NCBI RefSeq assembly: GCF_014126825.1
Contig: NZ_CP059900.1
Coordinates: 2,122,954-2,186,953, forward strand
Origin: Tomitella gaofuii
Lineage (GTDB): Bacteria; Actinomycetota; Actinomycetes; Mycobacteriales; Mycobacteriaceae
Direction of reading: 5' to 3'
DNA: 64,000 nt
A program made the position numbers and the translations under genes. Under the pieces are notes generated by a model, which saw nothing but the letters and a program-made list of their open reading frames with translations, searched no databases and was not told where the DNA came from. Below, piece after piece: positions 15,676-25,186 of this stretch (position 1 is its first letter; every line of letters begins with the position of its first letter).

Positions 15676-17328
15676 ATGTTTCGATGGTTGGCGGTGGCAG
15701 CGCTGTGGGTGATAGGCGGCCTGTCGTTCATTCTGGTGTTCCTGGTTTCGCTCTGGTGGCTGTTCCTCACGGTGCCGTTCCTGCTGCTGGCAATGGTGGG
15801 CACGTGGGACCTTCTGCAGGCCCGCCACAGTGTTCTGCGCAACTATCCGGTCCTGGGACACGCACGGTTCCTGCTCGAATCCATCCGACCGGAGATCCAG
15901 CAGTACTTCATCGAGCGCAACACCGACGGCACGCCCTATGACAGGGACACCCGGTCCACGATCTACCAGCGGGCCAAGGACATCAAGGACGTCGAGCCCT
16001 TCGGCACCGAGCGCAACGTGAACGAGATCGGATACGAGTTCGTCCGCCACTCGATCACCGCGCAGCCGGCTCCCGCGGAGACGCCGCGCGTGCGCATCGG
16101 CGGCCCTGATTGCACGCAGCCCTACGACATGGCGCTCTACAACGTCTCCGCGATGAGCTTCGGCGCGCTGTCCGCCAACGCGATCCTGGCCCTCAACGGC
16201 GGTGCGGCGAAGGGCGGCTTCGCCCACGACACCGGCGAGGGCGGACTGAGCCCGTACCACCTCGAGCCGGGCGGCGACCTGATCTGGGAACTGGGCACCG
16301 CCTACTTCGGCACGCGCACCAAGGACGGGCATTTCGACCCGGACATCTTCCGGGAGAAGTCGCAGCATTCACAGATCAAATGCATCTCGATCAAACTCTC
16401 GCAGGGGGCGAAGCCCGGGCTCGGGGGCGTGCTGCCCGGCCCCAAGGTCACCCAGGAGATCGCCGACACCCGCGGGGTTCCCGTGGGCAAGACCGTCGTC
16501 TCCCCTCCCTCGCACAACGCCTTCCACACGCCGGCCGAGCTGTGCCAGTTCATCGGCAGGCTGCGTGAGCTGTCCGGCGGCAAACCGATCGGCTTCAAAC
16601 TGTGCGTCGGGTCGCGCAGCGAGTTCCTCGGCATCTGCAAGGCGATCCGTGAGACCGGCATCGCACCCGACTTCATCATTGTGGACGGGTCCGAAGGCGG
16701 CACCGGCGCCGCGCCGCTGGAGTTCGAGGACCACGTGGGCATGCCGCTCACCCTCGGCCTGATGACGGTGCACAACGCCCTGGTGGGTACCGGGCTGCGC
16801 GACCAGATCCGGGTCGGCGCCTCCGGGAAGGTGGCCAACGGTATAGACATCGTCAAGCGGGTCATCCAGGGCGCCGATTTCACGCTGGCAGCGCGGGCCA
16901 TGATGTTCGCCGTCGGCTGCATCCAGGCACAGAAGTGCCACACGAACACCTGCCCGGTGGGCGTCACGACGCAGGACCCCAAGCGGTTCCGGGCGCTCGA
17001 CGTGCCGGACAAGACCACCCGCGTCTACAACCTGCAGCGCAATGTGGTGGACAACGCCAAGCAGGTGGTCGCGTCGATGGGGTTGACCAGCTTCGACGAT
17101 CTGCATCCGTCGATGCTCATGCGCACGGTGAACTTCAACGATCAGCGCACGTATGCGGAGCTGTACGAGTGGCTGCGGCCGGGTCAGCTGCTGGAGGATC
17201 CGCCGCTGTCGTGGGTGGAGGACTGGGAATGCGCCCGCGCGGATACTTTCGTTCTCACCTCCGCGCAGCTCCCGGACCCGTCCCGCCGCGCCCCGGTGTA
17301 CACCGAAGAAGTCCCGTTGGCGGTGTGA
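15676..17328 (+). CDS. Membrane-anchored FMN-binding glutamate synthase-like protein
   Basis: This 550-residue protein has two N-terminal membrane helices (about residues 5-45) followed by the FMN and iron-sulfur synthase domain of glutamate synthase large subunit. Visible landmarks are MSFGALSANAILALNGGAAKGG, the GEGGLSPYH loop, KLSQGAKPGLGGVLPG, DGSEGGTGAAP and a cysteine-bearing CIQAQKCHTNTCPVGVTTQDP for a 3Fe-4S cluster. There is no glutaminase domain and no structural C-terminal domain, so it is not a complete GltB. Such stand-alone membrane-anchored forms exist in many bacteria without a proven reaction. It follows the ThDP enzyme after 87 bases with its own GAATAGGAGT site. Confidence 0.82.
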   Translation: MFRWLAVAALWVIGGLSFILVFLVSLWWLFLTVPFLLLAMVGTWDLLQARHSVLRNYPVLGHARFLLESIRPEIQQYFIERNTDGTPYDRDTRSTIYQRAKDIKDVEPFGTERNVNEIGYEFVRHSITAQPAPAETPRVRIGGPDCTQPYDMALYNVSAMSFGALSANAILALNGGAAKGGFAHDTGEGGLSPYHLEPGGDLIWELGTAYFGTRTKDGHFDPDIFREKSQHSQIKCISIKLSQGAKPGLGGVLPGPKVTQEIADTRGVPVGKTVVSPPSHNAFHTPAELCQFIGRLRELSGGKPIGFKLCVGSRSEFLGICKAIRETGIAPDFIIVDGSEGGTGAAPLEFEDHVGMPLTLGLMTVHNALVGTGLRDQIRVGASGKVANGIDIVKRVIQGADFTLAARAMMFAVGCIQAQKCHTNTCPVGVTTQDPKRFRALDVPDKTTRVYNLQRNVVDNAKQVVASMGLTSFDDLHPSMLMRTVNFNDQRTYAELYEWLRPGQLLEDPPLSWVEDWECARADTFVLTSAQLPDPSRRAPVYTEEVPLAV

Positions 17329-17334
17329 GCCGAG

Positions 17335-17365
17335 CCGGCCGGCTTCCACCGCGGCGGCCGGCCGG
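17335..17365. terminator. Hairpin after the glutamate synthase-like gene
   Basis: CCGGCCGGC (17335-17343) and GCCGGCCGG (17357-17365) form a perfect nine-base-pair stem with a 13-base loop, seven bases after the stop. It may partly separate this gene from the next one. Confidence 0.5.
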
Positions 17366-17448
17366 GGAGCCAGGCGAAGCCGCTGCGACGTGCTCCGAGG
17401 GGCGGCTGGCGACAGAAATGAACACTGCGCGGACCGGTAGGCGGGGAC

Positions 17449-19257
17449 ATGACACAAGGCCGTGAGGGCAGAGGCAACGGCGCCGGCGACGGCGCTCCTG
17501 GCCGAGGGCGGGACTCCGCGGAGCTCGAAGACGAGTTCCACAGTGTGGCCCTGCTGCGGGAGGAGGGCGTGCATCCGCGCATGTCCCTCACCCGCATCCA
17601 CGTGCGCATCGGCCGCCGGTTCGTCTCGGTGTGGTGGGCGCTGCCGGCGGTGCTCATCGGCGGCATCGCGGTGGTGATCGTCGCCAAGGTGCTCATGAGC
17701 ACCGACGCGGTCGGCGGCGCCGGCGGATTCACCGCGGCCCACCCGTGCGAGCCGTCGATGGCGGAATTGCAGTCCGAGGGCCGCCGGTTCGGCATTCCCG
17801 CGTGGAGCATCGCCACCCACGCGCTGAACTTCTTCATCATGGTCATGGTGGTGCGGGCCGGCTGGCAGATCCTCGCCGACCACCCGCGGCTGTACCTCAA
17901 GATGCACTGCACTCCGGACGAGGAATGGCTGCGTTTCCGGGGAGCGATGCCGAAGAACCGCGTGTGGACGGCCAAGGACGACGCCATCACGCTCAGCCCG
18001 ATGGTGGGGATGCCCGGCGGGCGGCACACCATCGGTGTGGCGCGCCACTGGCACTTCCTCTTCGACATCTTGTTCGTACTCAACGGGATCGTCTTCATCG
18101 TCCTCACCTTCGCGTCCGGACACTGGCGCAAGCTGGTGCCGACCGAGTGGTCGATCTTCCCGAACGCGGTCTCCTGCCTGGTGCAGTACTCGTCGCTGAG
18201 CCTGCCCCACGAGCTCGGCGGCTACTACACCTACGACGCGCTCCAGCAGCTCAGCTACTTCGCGATCGTCTTCGTCTTCGCCCCGCTGGCGATCCTCACC
18301 GGCATCGCGATGTCGCCGGCGATGGACAACCATTTCACCTGGTACCAGAAGATCTTCGGCAACAGGCAGATCGCCCGCTCGCTGCACTTTCTGGTCATGG
18401 TCGTGTTCGTCGTGTTCTACGGCGTGCACATGCTCATGGTGGCCGCGACCGGGTTCGCGGAGAACCTCAACGCGATCACGCTCGACGTCGCCCCCGCCGA
18501 CGGATTCAACCTCAACGGCATCGCCCTGTGGGGGCTGGCGATCCTCGTGGTGATCCTGTTCAACGTGTGGGCTGTCCGCTTCTCGTGGACGCATACCCGG
18601 GTGCTGCAACGCATCTCCAACGCCACCGTCGGCAAGGTGATGGACCTGCTCTTCGACAAGTACGCGCCCAAGGCCGAGTACGCCGAAGAGGACATCAGCC
18701 CGTTCTTCTGGCCCAACGGCCTGGTGCCGGTATCCGACGAGTGGCACACGCTGCACAGTGGCGGCTTCGACGACTACCGGCTGAAGGTGACCGGGCTGGT
18801 GGACAACCCGGTGGAACTCTCGCTCGATGACATCAAGGCGCTCGCCTACCGCGACCAGATCACGATGCACAACTGCATCCAGGGTTGGTCGGCGATCGGC
18901 AAGTGGTCCGGGCTGCCCTTCAGCGTTCTCATCGACCTGGTGCGGCCGTCGCCGGAGGCCCGCTGGGTGATCTTCCGCTCGTTCGGCGAGGGCGGCGAGG
19001 GCGGCCAGTACTACGACTCGCACTCGATGGTGGACTTGGAGCATCCGCAGAGTCTGCTCGCCTATGGGATGAACGACGAACCCCTGCCGGTGGTGCACGG
19101 CGCCCCGCTACGCCTGCGGGTGGAGAACCAGCTGGGCTTCAAGCAGGTCAAGTGGATCAAGGAGATCGAGTTCGTCCACGACTTCCGCGATTACGGTGCG
19201 GGCCTGGGCGGGTACAACGAAGACCACGAGTTCTACGGCTACCGCGACGAGATCTGA
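17449..19257 (+). CDS. Cytochrome b561-type membrane domain fused to a sulfite-oxidase-fold molybdopterin domain
   Basis: This 602-residue protein has a central di-heme cytochrome b-like membrane domain of about five helices (residues 45-395), with histidines in IATHALNFFIM, ARHWHFLFD, RSLHFLVMV and YGVHMLMV. The C-terminal domain (about 415-600) has the molybdopterin sulfite-oxidase/YedY fold: ITMHNCIQGWSAIGKWSG places the conserved Mo-ligand cysteine. No Tat or Sec signal precedes the Mo domain, so its side of the membrane depends on helix number. The layout resembles an MsrP-MsrQ pair joined in one chain. It probably passes electrons between quinones and a small oxidised substrate. The third plus-strand gene of the cluster. 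Confidence 0.82.
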   Translation: MTQGREGRGNGAGDGAPGRGRDSAELEDEFHSVALLREEGVHPRMSLTRIHVRIGRRFVSVWWALPAVLIGGIAVVIVAKVLMSTDAVGGAGGFTAAHPCEPSMAELQSEGRRFGIPAWSIATHALNFFIMVMVVRAGWQILADHPRLYLKMHCTPDEEWLRFRGAMPKNRVWTAKDDAITLSPMVGMPGGRHTIGVARHWHFLFDILFVLNGIVFIVLTFASGHWRKLVPTEWSIFPNAVSCLVQYSSLSLPHELGGYYTYDALQQLSYFAIVFVFAPLAILTGIAMSPAMDNHFTWYQKIFGNRQIARSLHFLVMVVFVVFYGVHMLMVAATGFAENLNAITLDVAPADGFNLNGIALWGLAILVVILFNVWAVRFSWTHTRVLQRISNATVGKVMDLLFDKYAPKAEYAEEDISPFFWPNGLVPVSDEWHTLHSGGFDDYRLKVTGLVDNPVELSLDDIKALAYRDQITMHNCIQGWSAIGKWSGLPFSVLIDLVRPSPEARWVIFRSFGEGGEGGQYYDSHSMVDLEHPQSLLAYGMNDEPLPVVHGAPLRLRVENQLGFKQVKWIKEIEFVHDFRDYGAGLGGYNEDHEFYGYRDEI

Positions 19258-19302
19258 CTGTGGCGTGGGGCGCGGCGGACCGGCCGTACCCCACGCCACA
19301 GT
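19257..19302. terminator. Bidirectional hairpin terminator between convergent genes
   Basis: A perfect 14-base-pair stem (ACTGTGGCGTGGGG at 19257-19270 with its complement at 19289-19302) with an 18-base loop begins at the last base of the molybdopterin gene and ends 11 bases before the stop of the convergent small gene. It can serve both strands. Confidence 0.8.
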
Positions 19303-19313
19303 GCCGGGCGAGG

Positions 19314-19511
19314 TCAGAGCCGGTGCTGTAAGAACTCGTCCGGCGGCGTCTGCTCGGCACGGTCCGCGGCCTGCCCCAGCAGCCCCGCGACCTCGCGCGC
19401 GTCCTCGGGGGTGAGCGTCACCGCGGAACCGGAGACCTCCAGTACCGCCTTGTCCAGCCGGTTGTACACCGAGATCCTGGCGCGTTCCGAGTCGTGGTGC
19501 TTCAACGACAT
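19314..19511 (-). CDS. Small conserved-looking protein of unknown function
   Basis: This is a 65-residue soluble protein. The N-terminal half (ARISVYNRLDKAVLEVSGSAVTLT) looks like a small beta sheet, the rest a helix (PEDAREVAGLLGQAADRAEQ). It is supported as a gene by a good GGGGAGGA site before its ATG, by codon-like GC bias, and by the shared terminator with the convergent gene. I do not recognise the family. It sits where ppm1 or rbpA neighbours might be expected, but nothing links it to them. Confidence 0.6.
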   Translation of the reverse strand: MSLKHHDSERARISVYNRLDKAVLEVSGSAVTLTPEDAREVAGLLGQAADRAEQTPPDEFLQHRL

Positions 19512-19647
19512 GTCCGTTCCTCCCCTTGCGCATCGGGTCAGCGCGTGCGCGTCCCTGTGCGGCCCGCGCCGGCAGGCCCGTCTCCCGCAGGGTAGACGCC
19601 CTTCGGCGCGGGCGGCGCCGGTTCCGCCGGATTCCGTCGCGTGGAAC

Positions 19648-21304
19648 TCAGCGTGCGGAGCGTCGTCGAAGGCCCGTGCCGGCGGAGGCGGCCACCGCGA
19701 CGGCGCCGAGCGCGCTGAGGACGTACTCGGGCCATGGTCCGGCGACGGTCGCCGGGGTCACTTCGGTGCGCAACGGGATGGCGGAGACGAGAGCGGCGGG
19801 AACGTCCACACCGGTCCGCTGTGTGACGGTGCCGTCGGGCGCGATGATCGCGCTGACACCCGTCGTCGCCGCGACGACCGCCGCCCGGCCGTGCTCGGCG
19901 GCGCGCACGCGGGTCATCGCAAGCTGCTGGTAGGTCATCTCGCTGGGGCTGAACGTGGCGTTGTTGGTGGGTGCCGCCAGGAACTGTCCGCCCGCGCGCA
20001 CGGCCGTCGTATAGGCGCGGTCGAACGCGATCTCGTAGCACGTGGCGACGGCGATGGGCACGTTGTCGGCGGTGACCACCCCGTCGCCGTGGCCGGGCAC
20101 GAAGTGCCCGGCCTGATCCACGTACGACGAGAAGTGCCGGAAGAAGTCGCGGAAGGGCATGTACTCGCCGAACGGCTGGAGGATGGCCTTGTCGTGCCGG
20201 TCCGCGGGGCCGGTCCCGGGATTCCAGACGATCACCGAGTTGGTGGTGGTGCCGTCCCCGTTGTTCAGCACCGCGCCGACGAGGATCGGTGCGCCGATCC
20301 GGTCGGCGGCGTAGGAGATCTCCCGGGCGGCATCCGGGTTGCGCAGCGGATCGATGTCGGAGGAGTTCTCCGGCCACAGGACGATGTCCGGACGCGGCTC
20401 CCGGCCGGCGTCCACGTCGTCCGCCAGCTGCAGAGTGCGCCGCACGTGCATGTCCAACACGGCACGGCGCTGGTCGTTGAATCCGAGCCCCAGCCGCGGC
20501 ACGTTGCCCTGCACCGCGGCGACGGTGAGCTGCCGTTCGCCCGAGTCCATGCCGGGGAGGAACGGCGCGCGCGCGGCCCCGGCGACCAGCGGCAGGGCGA
20601 TGGCCGTCAGCGCGCCCGCGGCGGCGACGATCCGGGTCCTGCGCACCGGGCGCGCAGGCCGCCCCCGGCCGCGCACGGCGGTCCGCAGCGATGCCCGCCG
20701 TGATGACGACGGCGGCCGCAACACCGGCGCCGACGAGCGCCACGGCGAAGCTGAGCAACGGTGCACCGCCCAGCGAGGCCAGCGACAGCAGTATGCCGTC
20801 GGGCTGCCCGAACGCGAGCCGTCCCCACGGAAACCCCCCGAACGGCACCGACGACCGTAGCCATTCGGTGCCCGACCAGCACGCGGCCACGGCGAACGGA
20901 CGCAGCCACGCCGGTGTCGCCGGCCACCGGTGCAGCACCGCGACGGCGAGGCCGAACACGCCGACGAAAAGCGACTCGGCGGCCACGAGGGCCAGCCACG
21001 GCACCGGGCCCACGTACAGGCCCACCCAGGGCAGCAGGGGAAGGAGGAAGCCCGCCCCGGCGAGGAAACCGTAGCCGAAGCCGCCCCACAGCGAGGGCCG
21101 GCCGCCGGCGTCGCGAAGCGGGGTGCGTCGCGGCCACGTGACCGCGAGGACGGCCAGCGCGATGCCCACCGGGGCGAGGTACCACGCCGTGCGCGGCGGG
21201 TAGGACGCGAAGATCAGCAGTCCCCCGCCGACGGCGAGCACCTGCCGTGGGAGGGCCTTGGTCCAGGCGAGGGTGAAGTGCCGCAGGCGCGCGGGTGCCG
21301 ACAT
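19648..21304 (-). pseudogene. lnt: Apolipoprotein N-acyltransferase, frameshifted
   Basis: Lnt adds the third acyl chain to lipoproteins in the membrane. The N-terminal part (21304 to about 20665) encodes the multi-helix membrane domain. The C-terminal part, in another frame to 19648, encodes the carbon-nitrogen hydrolase domain. Catalytic residues can all be seen: Glu in LWPENSS, Lys in RHDKAILQPFGEY, Cys in ATCYEIAF. The frames differ by one base; the switch falls at a five-C run (20662-20666 on the plus strand), and removing one base gives a continuous protein of about 551 residues. It starts three bases after the amidohydrolase stop. In M. tuberculosis lnt is fused or linked to ppm1; no ppm1 is here. 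Sequencing error is likely but not proven. Confidence 0.85.
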
Positions 21305-21307
21305 CCG

Positions 21308-22914
21308 TCAGTCTGCCTCGTAGAGGGTCCGGCCCGAGCGGACGGTCGCAAGGCAGCGGGGCGCGGGCGCATCGGCCGACATGTCCGGCAACGCGGGCAC
21401 CCGCGAGCGCGGATCCGTGGACCAGCGTGCGATCGACTGGGAGGAGGCGGCCACCACGAGCTGCCCGGCCTCCCAGATGGCGTAGGAGGCGTCGGCTCCG
21501 GGCTGCAGAGTGCCGGCCATCCCGTCCCGGAGGCCGGCGGCCCGCCAGGCGCGCGGGTGGCGGCGGTGAACGCGGCGCGCGGCGACAGCGCGTGGTCGTC
21601 GACGCTGTGGTTCACGGCCGCGCGGATGGCCGCCCACGGGTCCATCGCGGTCACCGGCGCATCGGAACCGATGGCCAGCGTGACGCCCTCGGCGGCGAGG
21701 ACGGCGAACGGGTTGGTCTGCGCGGCGCGCGGCGCGCCGAGTCGTTCGGCGTACATGCCGTCGGGGCCGCCCCAGAGGGCATCGAACGCGGGCTGCACCG
21801 AGGCCACCGCGCCGAATCGGCCCAGGATGGCGGCTTCCGCGCGGCTGACGAGTTCGGCGTGCTCGATGCGGTGGGCGCGCCCGGCGACCGCGGGCCCGCC
21901 GAGCTCCTCGGCCGTGGCGGTGAAGGCGGCGGTGGCGGCGTGCACGGCCGCGTCGCCGATGGCGTGGAAGCCGGCCTGGATGCCGGCTTCGGTGCAGGCA
22001 CGCAGGTGCGCCGCGGCGGCCGCGGCGTCGAGGTGCGCGGTGCCGCGGCCGGCGTGGTCGGCGTACGGCTCGTGCAGCAGGGCGGTGCGTGAGCCCAGCG
22101 CGCCGTCGAGGAACAGGTCGCCGCCCAGCGCGTGGGCGCCGTGCTCGGCGAGCAGGCCGCGGGCCTGCTCGGCGGTGGCGACGGCCTCGCCCCAGTAGCC
22201 GCGGACCGCCACGGAACCCTCGTTCGCGCCCAGCGCCAGGACGGCGCGGAAGTCGTCGGCCCCGGCGATGTCCGGCCCGCCGCATTCGTGCACGGCGACG
22301 ATGCCGTGGGCGGCGGCACTGTCGAGCGCGGCGCGGCGGGCGCGGTCGAGCTGCGCCGCGTCGAGCAGCTGCCGGGCACGGGCGCGCACCGCGTGGTGCG
22401 CGTCACCGTGCAACGGCCGCGCCGGGGCGCCCTCTGCGGGAACGTCCGCCCCCGCGGGGGCGAGGAGCCCCCGTGACGCGACGGCGGAATGCTCGTCGAT
22501 GCGGGACAGGTAGACATCGCGGCCGGGGGCGGAGTGCTCGAGGTCGTCCGCCGACGGTGCGCGGCGCTCCGGCCAGGCGGAATCGTCCCAACCGTGGCCC
22601 CAGATGATCCGCGCCTCCGGGTGCCGGCGCGCGTAGGCGCCGAGGAGCCCGAGGCACTCGGCGAGGCTCGCCGCGGCGGAGAGGTCCAATCCGGTCAACG
22701 CGAGGCCGGTGTCGGTGACGTGCACATGCGGGTCGACGAAGGCGGGCGCCACGAACGCCCCCTGCAGGTCGACCACCTCCGCGTCGGGGTGCAGGGTGCG
22801 CGCCGGTCCGTCGTCGCCGAGCCAGGCCACCGTGCCGTCGACGACGGCCATCGCCGTCGCGTACGGATGGGAGGGGCTGTGGATGCGTCCGCCGATCAAC
22901 AGTGTGGTGCTCAC
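21308..22914 (-). pseudogene. Amidohydrolase family protein, frameshifted
   Basis: This metal-dependent hydrolase of the amidohydrolase-3 type (TIM barrel) is related to proteins near lnt in other Mycobacteriales. Metal-binding landmarks are FVDPHVHVTD near residue 60 and later IQAGFHAIGDAA, AHRIEHAELV and IGSDAPV. The frame from the GTG at 22914 runs correctly to FTAATR, then becomes nonsense. The adjacent frame supplies the expected WRAAGLRDGMAGTLQPGADASY and the end at 21308. One base seems missing in a GC run near 21547-21556. With it restored the protein has about 535 residues. The substrate is unknown. It is translationally close to lnt (three-base gap). Confidence 0.78.
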
Positions 22915-22991
22915 AGCCCACCAGTGTGCCCTTCCGGGGCGGTGTGCGCCGCGGCGGCTCCGGCAGGCGGCCCCGAGGTGTGCTCGGCCCG

Positions 22992-23561
22992 CTACCGGGC
23001 CCGGCCACGCGACGAGGGCGGGAGGACCGGAGGAAAGACGGTCTCGTAGCCCGACGCGCCGGAGCCGTGGTCGTACACCGGGCCGTCGGCGCCGCCATCG
23101 ACCACCTCACCGTCGATCACGTCGCCCTCCGCACCTGACGCGCCGCCGTTGCGCGCGGCCCGCGCGGCGACCACGCCGATCACGGGGAACCTCCGCAGGC
23201 CCAGCGCCACGACGACGGGGCTGAGCAGCCGCCGCGTCGGGGGGAATAGCAAGAGCAGCCCCGCGGCACTGGTCACCAAGCCGGGCACCATCAGCAGGCC
23301 GACGCCCGTGGCGGACAGGGAGCCGTCCGCCAGCGCCTGCATCGGCCCCCGGGCGCCGGCCGCACGGGGACGGCCCTGGGCGGCACGCGCCTGCGAGACG
23401 GACTCGGCCCATCGACGGGTCTTGACGCCGAGGGCGATCACCCCCGCCGCCGTGCCCGCCATCACCAGCAGGATCGCCCAACCGAAGCCGATCCACGCCG
23501 CGACCGCCCAAAGAGCGGCGATCTCGACGACGAGATATACGAGGAACAGCAGGCGGAACAC
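22992..23561 (-). CDS. fxsA: FxsA family membrane protein
   Basis: This 189-residue protein has the FxsA fold: two N-terminal helices (FLVYLVVEIAALWAVAAWIGFGWAILLVMAGTAAG), a polar segment with MQALADGSLSATGVGLLMVPGLVTSAAGLLLLFPPTRRL forming the third hydrophobic hairpin, then a disordered charged tail. In E. coli FxsA relieves phage T7 exclusion by F; its actinobacterial role is unknown. The start is a GTG after GAAAGGGG. Its neighbour set (rbpA, lnt, amidohydrolase, fxsA) is conserved in Mycobacteriales, here spread out by inserted genes. Confidence 0.88.
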   Translation of the reverse strand: MFRLLFLVYLVVEIAALWAVAAWIGFGWAILLVMAGTAAGVIALGVKTRRWAESVSQARAAQGRPRAAGARGPMQALADGSLSATGVGLLMVPGLVTSAAGLLLLFPPTRRLLSPVVVALGLRRFPVIGVVAARAARNGGASGAEGDVIDGEVVDGGADGPVYDHGSGASGYETVFPPVLPPSSRGRAR

Positions 23562-23726
23562 GGGCAGCCCCTTTCATCCGGGCGGACCGACCGCAGCAGC
23601 GCTGCCCGGCCCTCTATCGGTTCAACGCGCGGGGGCGGCTGTGCGTTCCCGGATTCGGGGCGCCTGCCGACGGGCCGCGGGAACCGGACGGGGCCGTCAC
23701 AGGCCAGGGCCGTCACGGTGCGGCGG

Positions 23727-25085
23727 TCAGAACATGATGAGCTTGGCGATCTCGAAGTAGATCACCAGGCCCGTGCCGTCGACGATGGTCGCGATCATCG
23801 GTGCGGACACGACGGCGGGGTCGAGCCCCACACGCCGCAGCAGCAGCGGCAGCACGGACCCGATGAACGACGACCACAGCACGATCGCCGCGACCGTGAG
23901 CGTGACGGTGAGCGCCACTTCCACGCCCACCCCCAGGGTCCACGCGCGGATGATCGCGGCCACGGCCATGGTGATCGCGATGAACGACCCCGCGCTGAGC
24001 TCCTTGATGATGACCCGGCCCATGTCGCGGAGACGTACGTCGCCCAGCGCCATCGCGCGCACCAGTGTCGACGTGATCTGGGTGCCGGTGTTGCCGCCGG
24101 TGCCGATGAGCAGCGGGATGAAGAACGACAGCGCCACCACCTCGTCCAGCTCGGCCTCGAAGTGGCGCAGGACGGTGCCGGTGTAGGCCTCGGCGATGAA
24201 CAGCACGAGTAGCCAGACGATGCGCTTGCGCCACAGCAGCAACGGGGACGCGCGCAGGTAGGGCGTCTCCAACGGGTTCGAACCACCCTGGCGTTCGGCG
24301 TCCTCGGTGAACTCCTCATCGAGGATGTCGGCCACGTCGTCGGAGGTGATGATGCCGATGAGGCGGCCCCCGTCCACGACCGGAAGCGCGAACAGGTGGT
24401 TGCCGATGAGCATGCGCGCCGCCTGCTCCTGGTCGCAGTCGGCGTCCACCGACAGCAGGTCGGTGTCCATCACCTCGCGCACCAGCGCGTCGCCCGGCGC
24501 CAGCACCAGGTCGCGGAACGACATCACGCCCACGAGCGCGTCGTCCTCGTCGGTGACGTAGACGTAGGCGAGGGTCTCGGTGTCGGGGGCCTGGGCCCGC
24601 GCCGCTCTGTTGGCCTCCTTGATGGTGAGGCCCTCCGAGATGGCGGTGACGTGCGGCGTCATGCGGGCGCCCACCGAGTTCTCGGGGCGGCTGAGCAGGC
24701 CCGAGACCACCCGCTGCTGGTCTTCGGGCAGCATGCGCTGCGCGCGGTCGCGGTCGTCGTCGGGAAGCAGTCGCAGGATCTCCGCGGTCACGTCCGGCGC
24801 GGCATTGGTGAGCGCGAGCGCACGGGTCGGTGCGTCCAAGTCGGCGAGCACGTCGGCGCCGTCGTGGGGGCTGGCGTGGTCGAGGAGCTCCGCCAGGTCC
24901 TCCCGCTCCAGGACACGTAGCACGCGTGCACGCTGCGGAGGGTCGAGCGACGCGATCTGCCGGGCGCGCCGGCCTGCGTCGGGGACGGCGTCGAGCCACG
25001 ACGGCAGGTGCTCCGCGAGCCGGTCCGTTTCCGGTGCGGACGCGCCGGCCAGCGTGGCGAGATCGGAATAGTCGACCGTGGACAC
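23727..25085 (-). CDS. mgtE: Magnesium transporter MgtE
   Basis: This 452-residue Mg2+ channel/transporter has three parts. The N-terminal helical MgtE domain (about 20-125, with repeats such as DVLADLDAPTRALALTNAAPDV) is followed by two CBS domains (about 130-250; VYVTDEDDALVGVMSFRDL and ALPVVDGGRLIGIITSDDV). Five membrane helices form the C-terminal pore (about 275-450) with IGTGGNTGTQ, the selectivity segment of the family. The start is the GTG preceded by AGAGGAGG; the frame stays open upstream without support. It is divergent from the CobG-like gene. Confidence 0.93.
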   Translation of the reverse strand: MSTVDYSDLATLAGASAPETDRLAEHLPSWLDAVPDAGRRARQIASLDPPQRARVLRVLEREDLAELLDHASPHDGADVLADLDAPTRALALTNAAPDVTAEILRLLPDDDRDRAQRMLPEDQQRVVSGLLSRPENSVGARMTPHVTAISEGLTIKEANRAARAQAPDTETLAYVYVTDEDDALVGVMSFRDLVLAPGDALVREVMDTDLLSVDADCDQEQAARMLIGNHLFALPVVDGGRLIGIITSDDVADILDEEFTEDAERQGGSNPLETPYLRASPLLLWRKRIVWLLVLFIAEAYTGTVLRHFEAELDEVVALSFFIPLLIGTGGNTGTQITSTLVRAMALGDVRLRDMGRVIIKELSAGSFIAITMAVAAIIRAWTLGVGVEVALTVTLTVAAIVLWSSFIGSVLPLLLRRVGLDPAVVSAPMIATIVDGTGLVIYFEIAKLIMF

Positions 25086-25186
25086 GTCGTACCTCCTCTG
25101 CACGCGCTCCTGCGCCCGGCGGCGGGATCGGCTCAACCGTTCCCCAGCGGCGGCCGAACAGCAAACGGGGCCGCTATCCTTGCGGC

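Noticed and set aside
16369-19098. Very long minus-strand frame opposite the glutamate synthase-like and molybdopterin genes
   Set aside because: Rich in His, Gly, Arg and Val and lacking any known motif; the plus strand carries clear conserved proteins.
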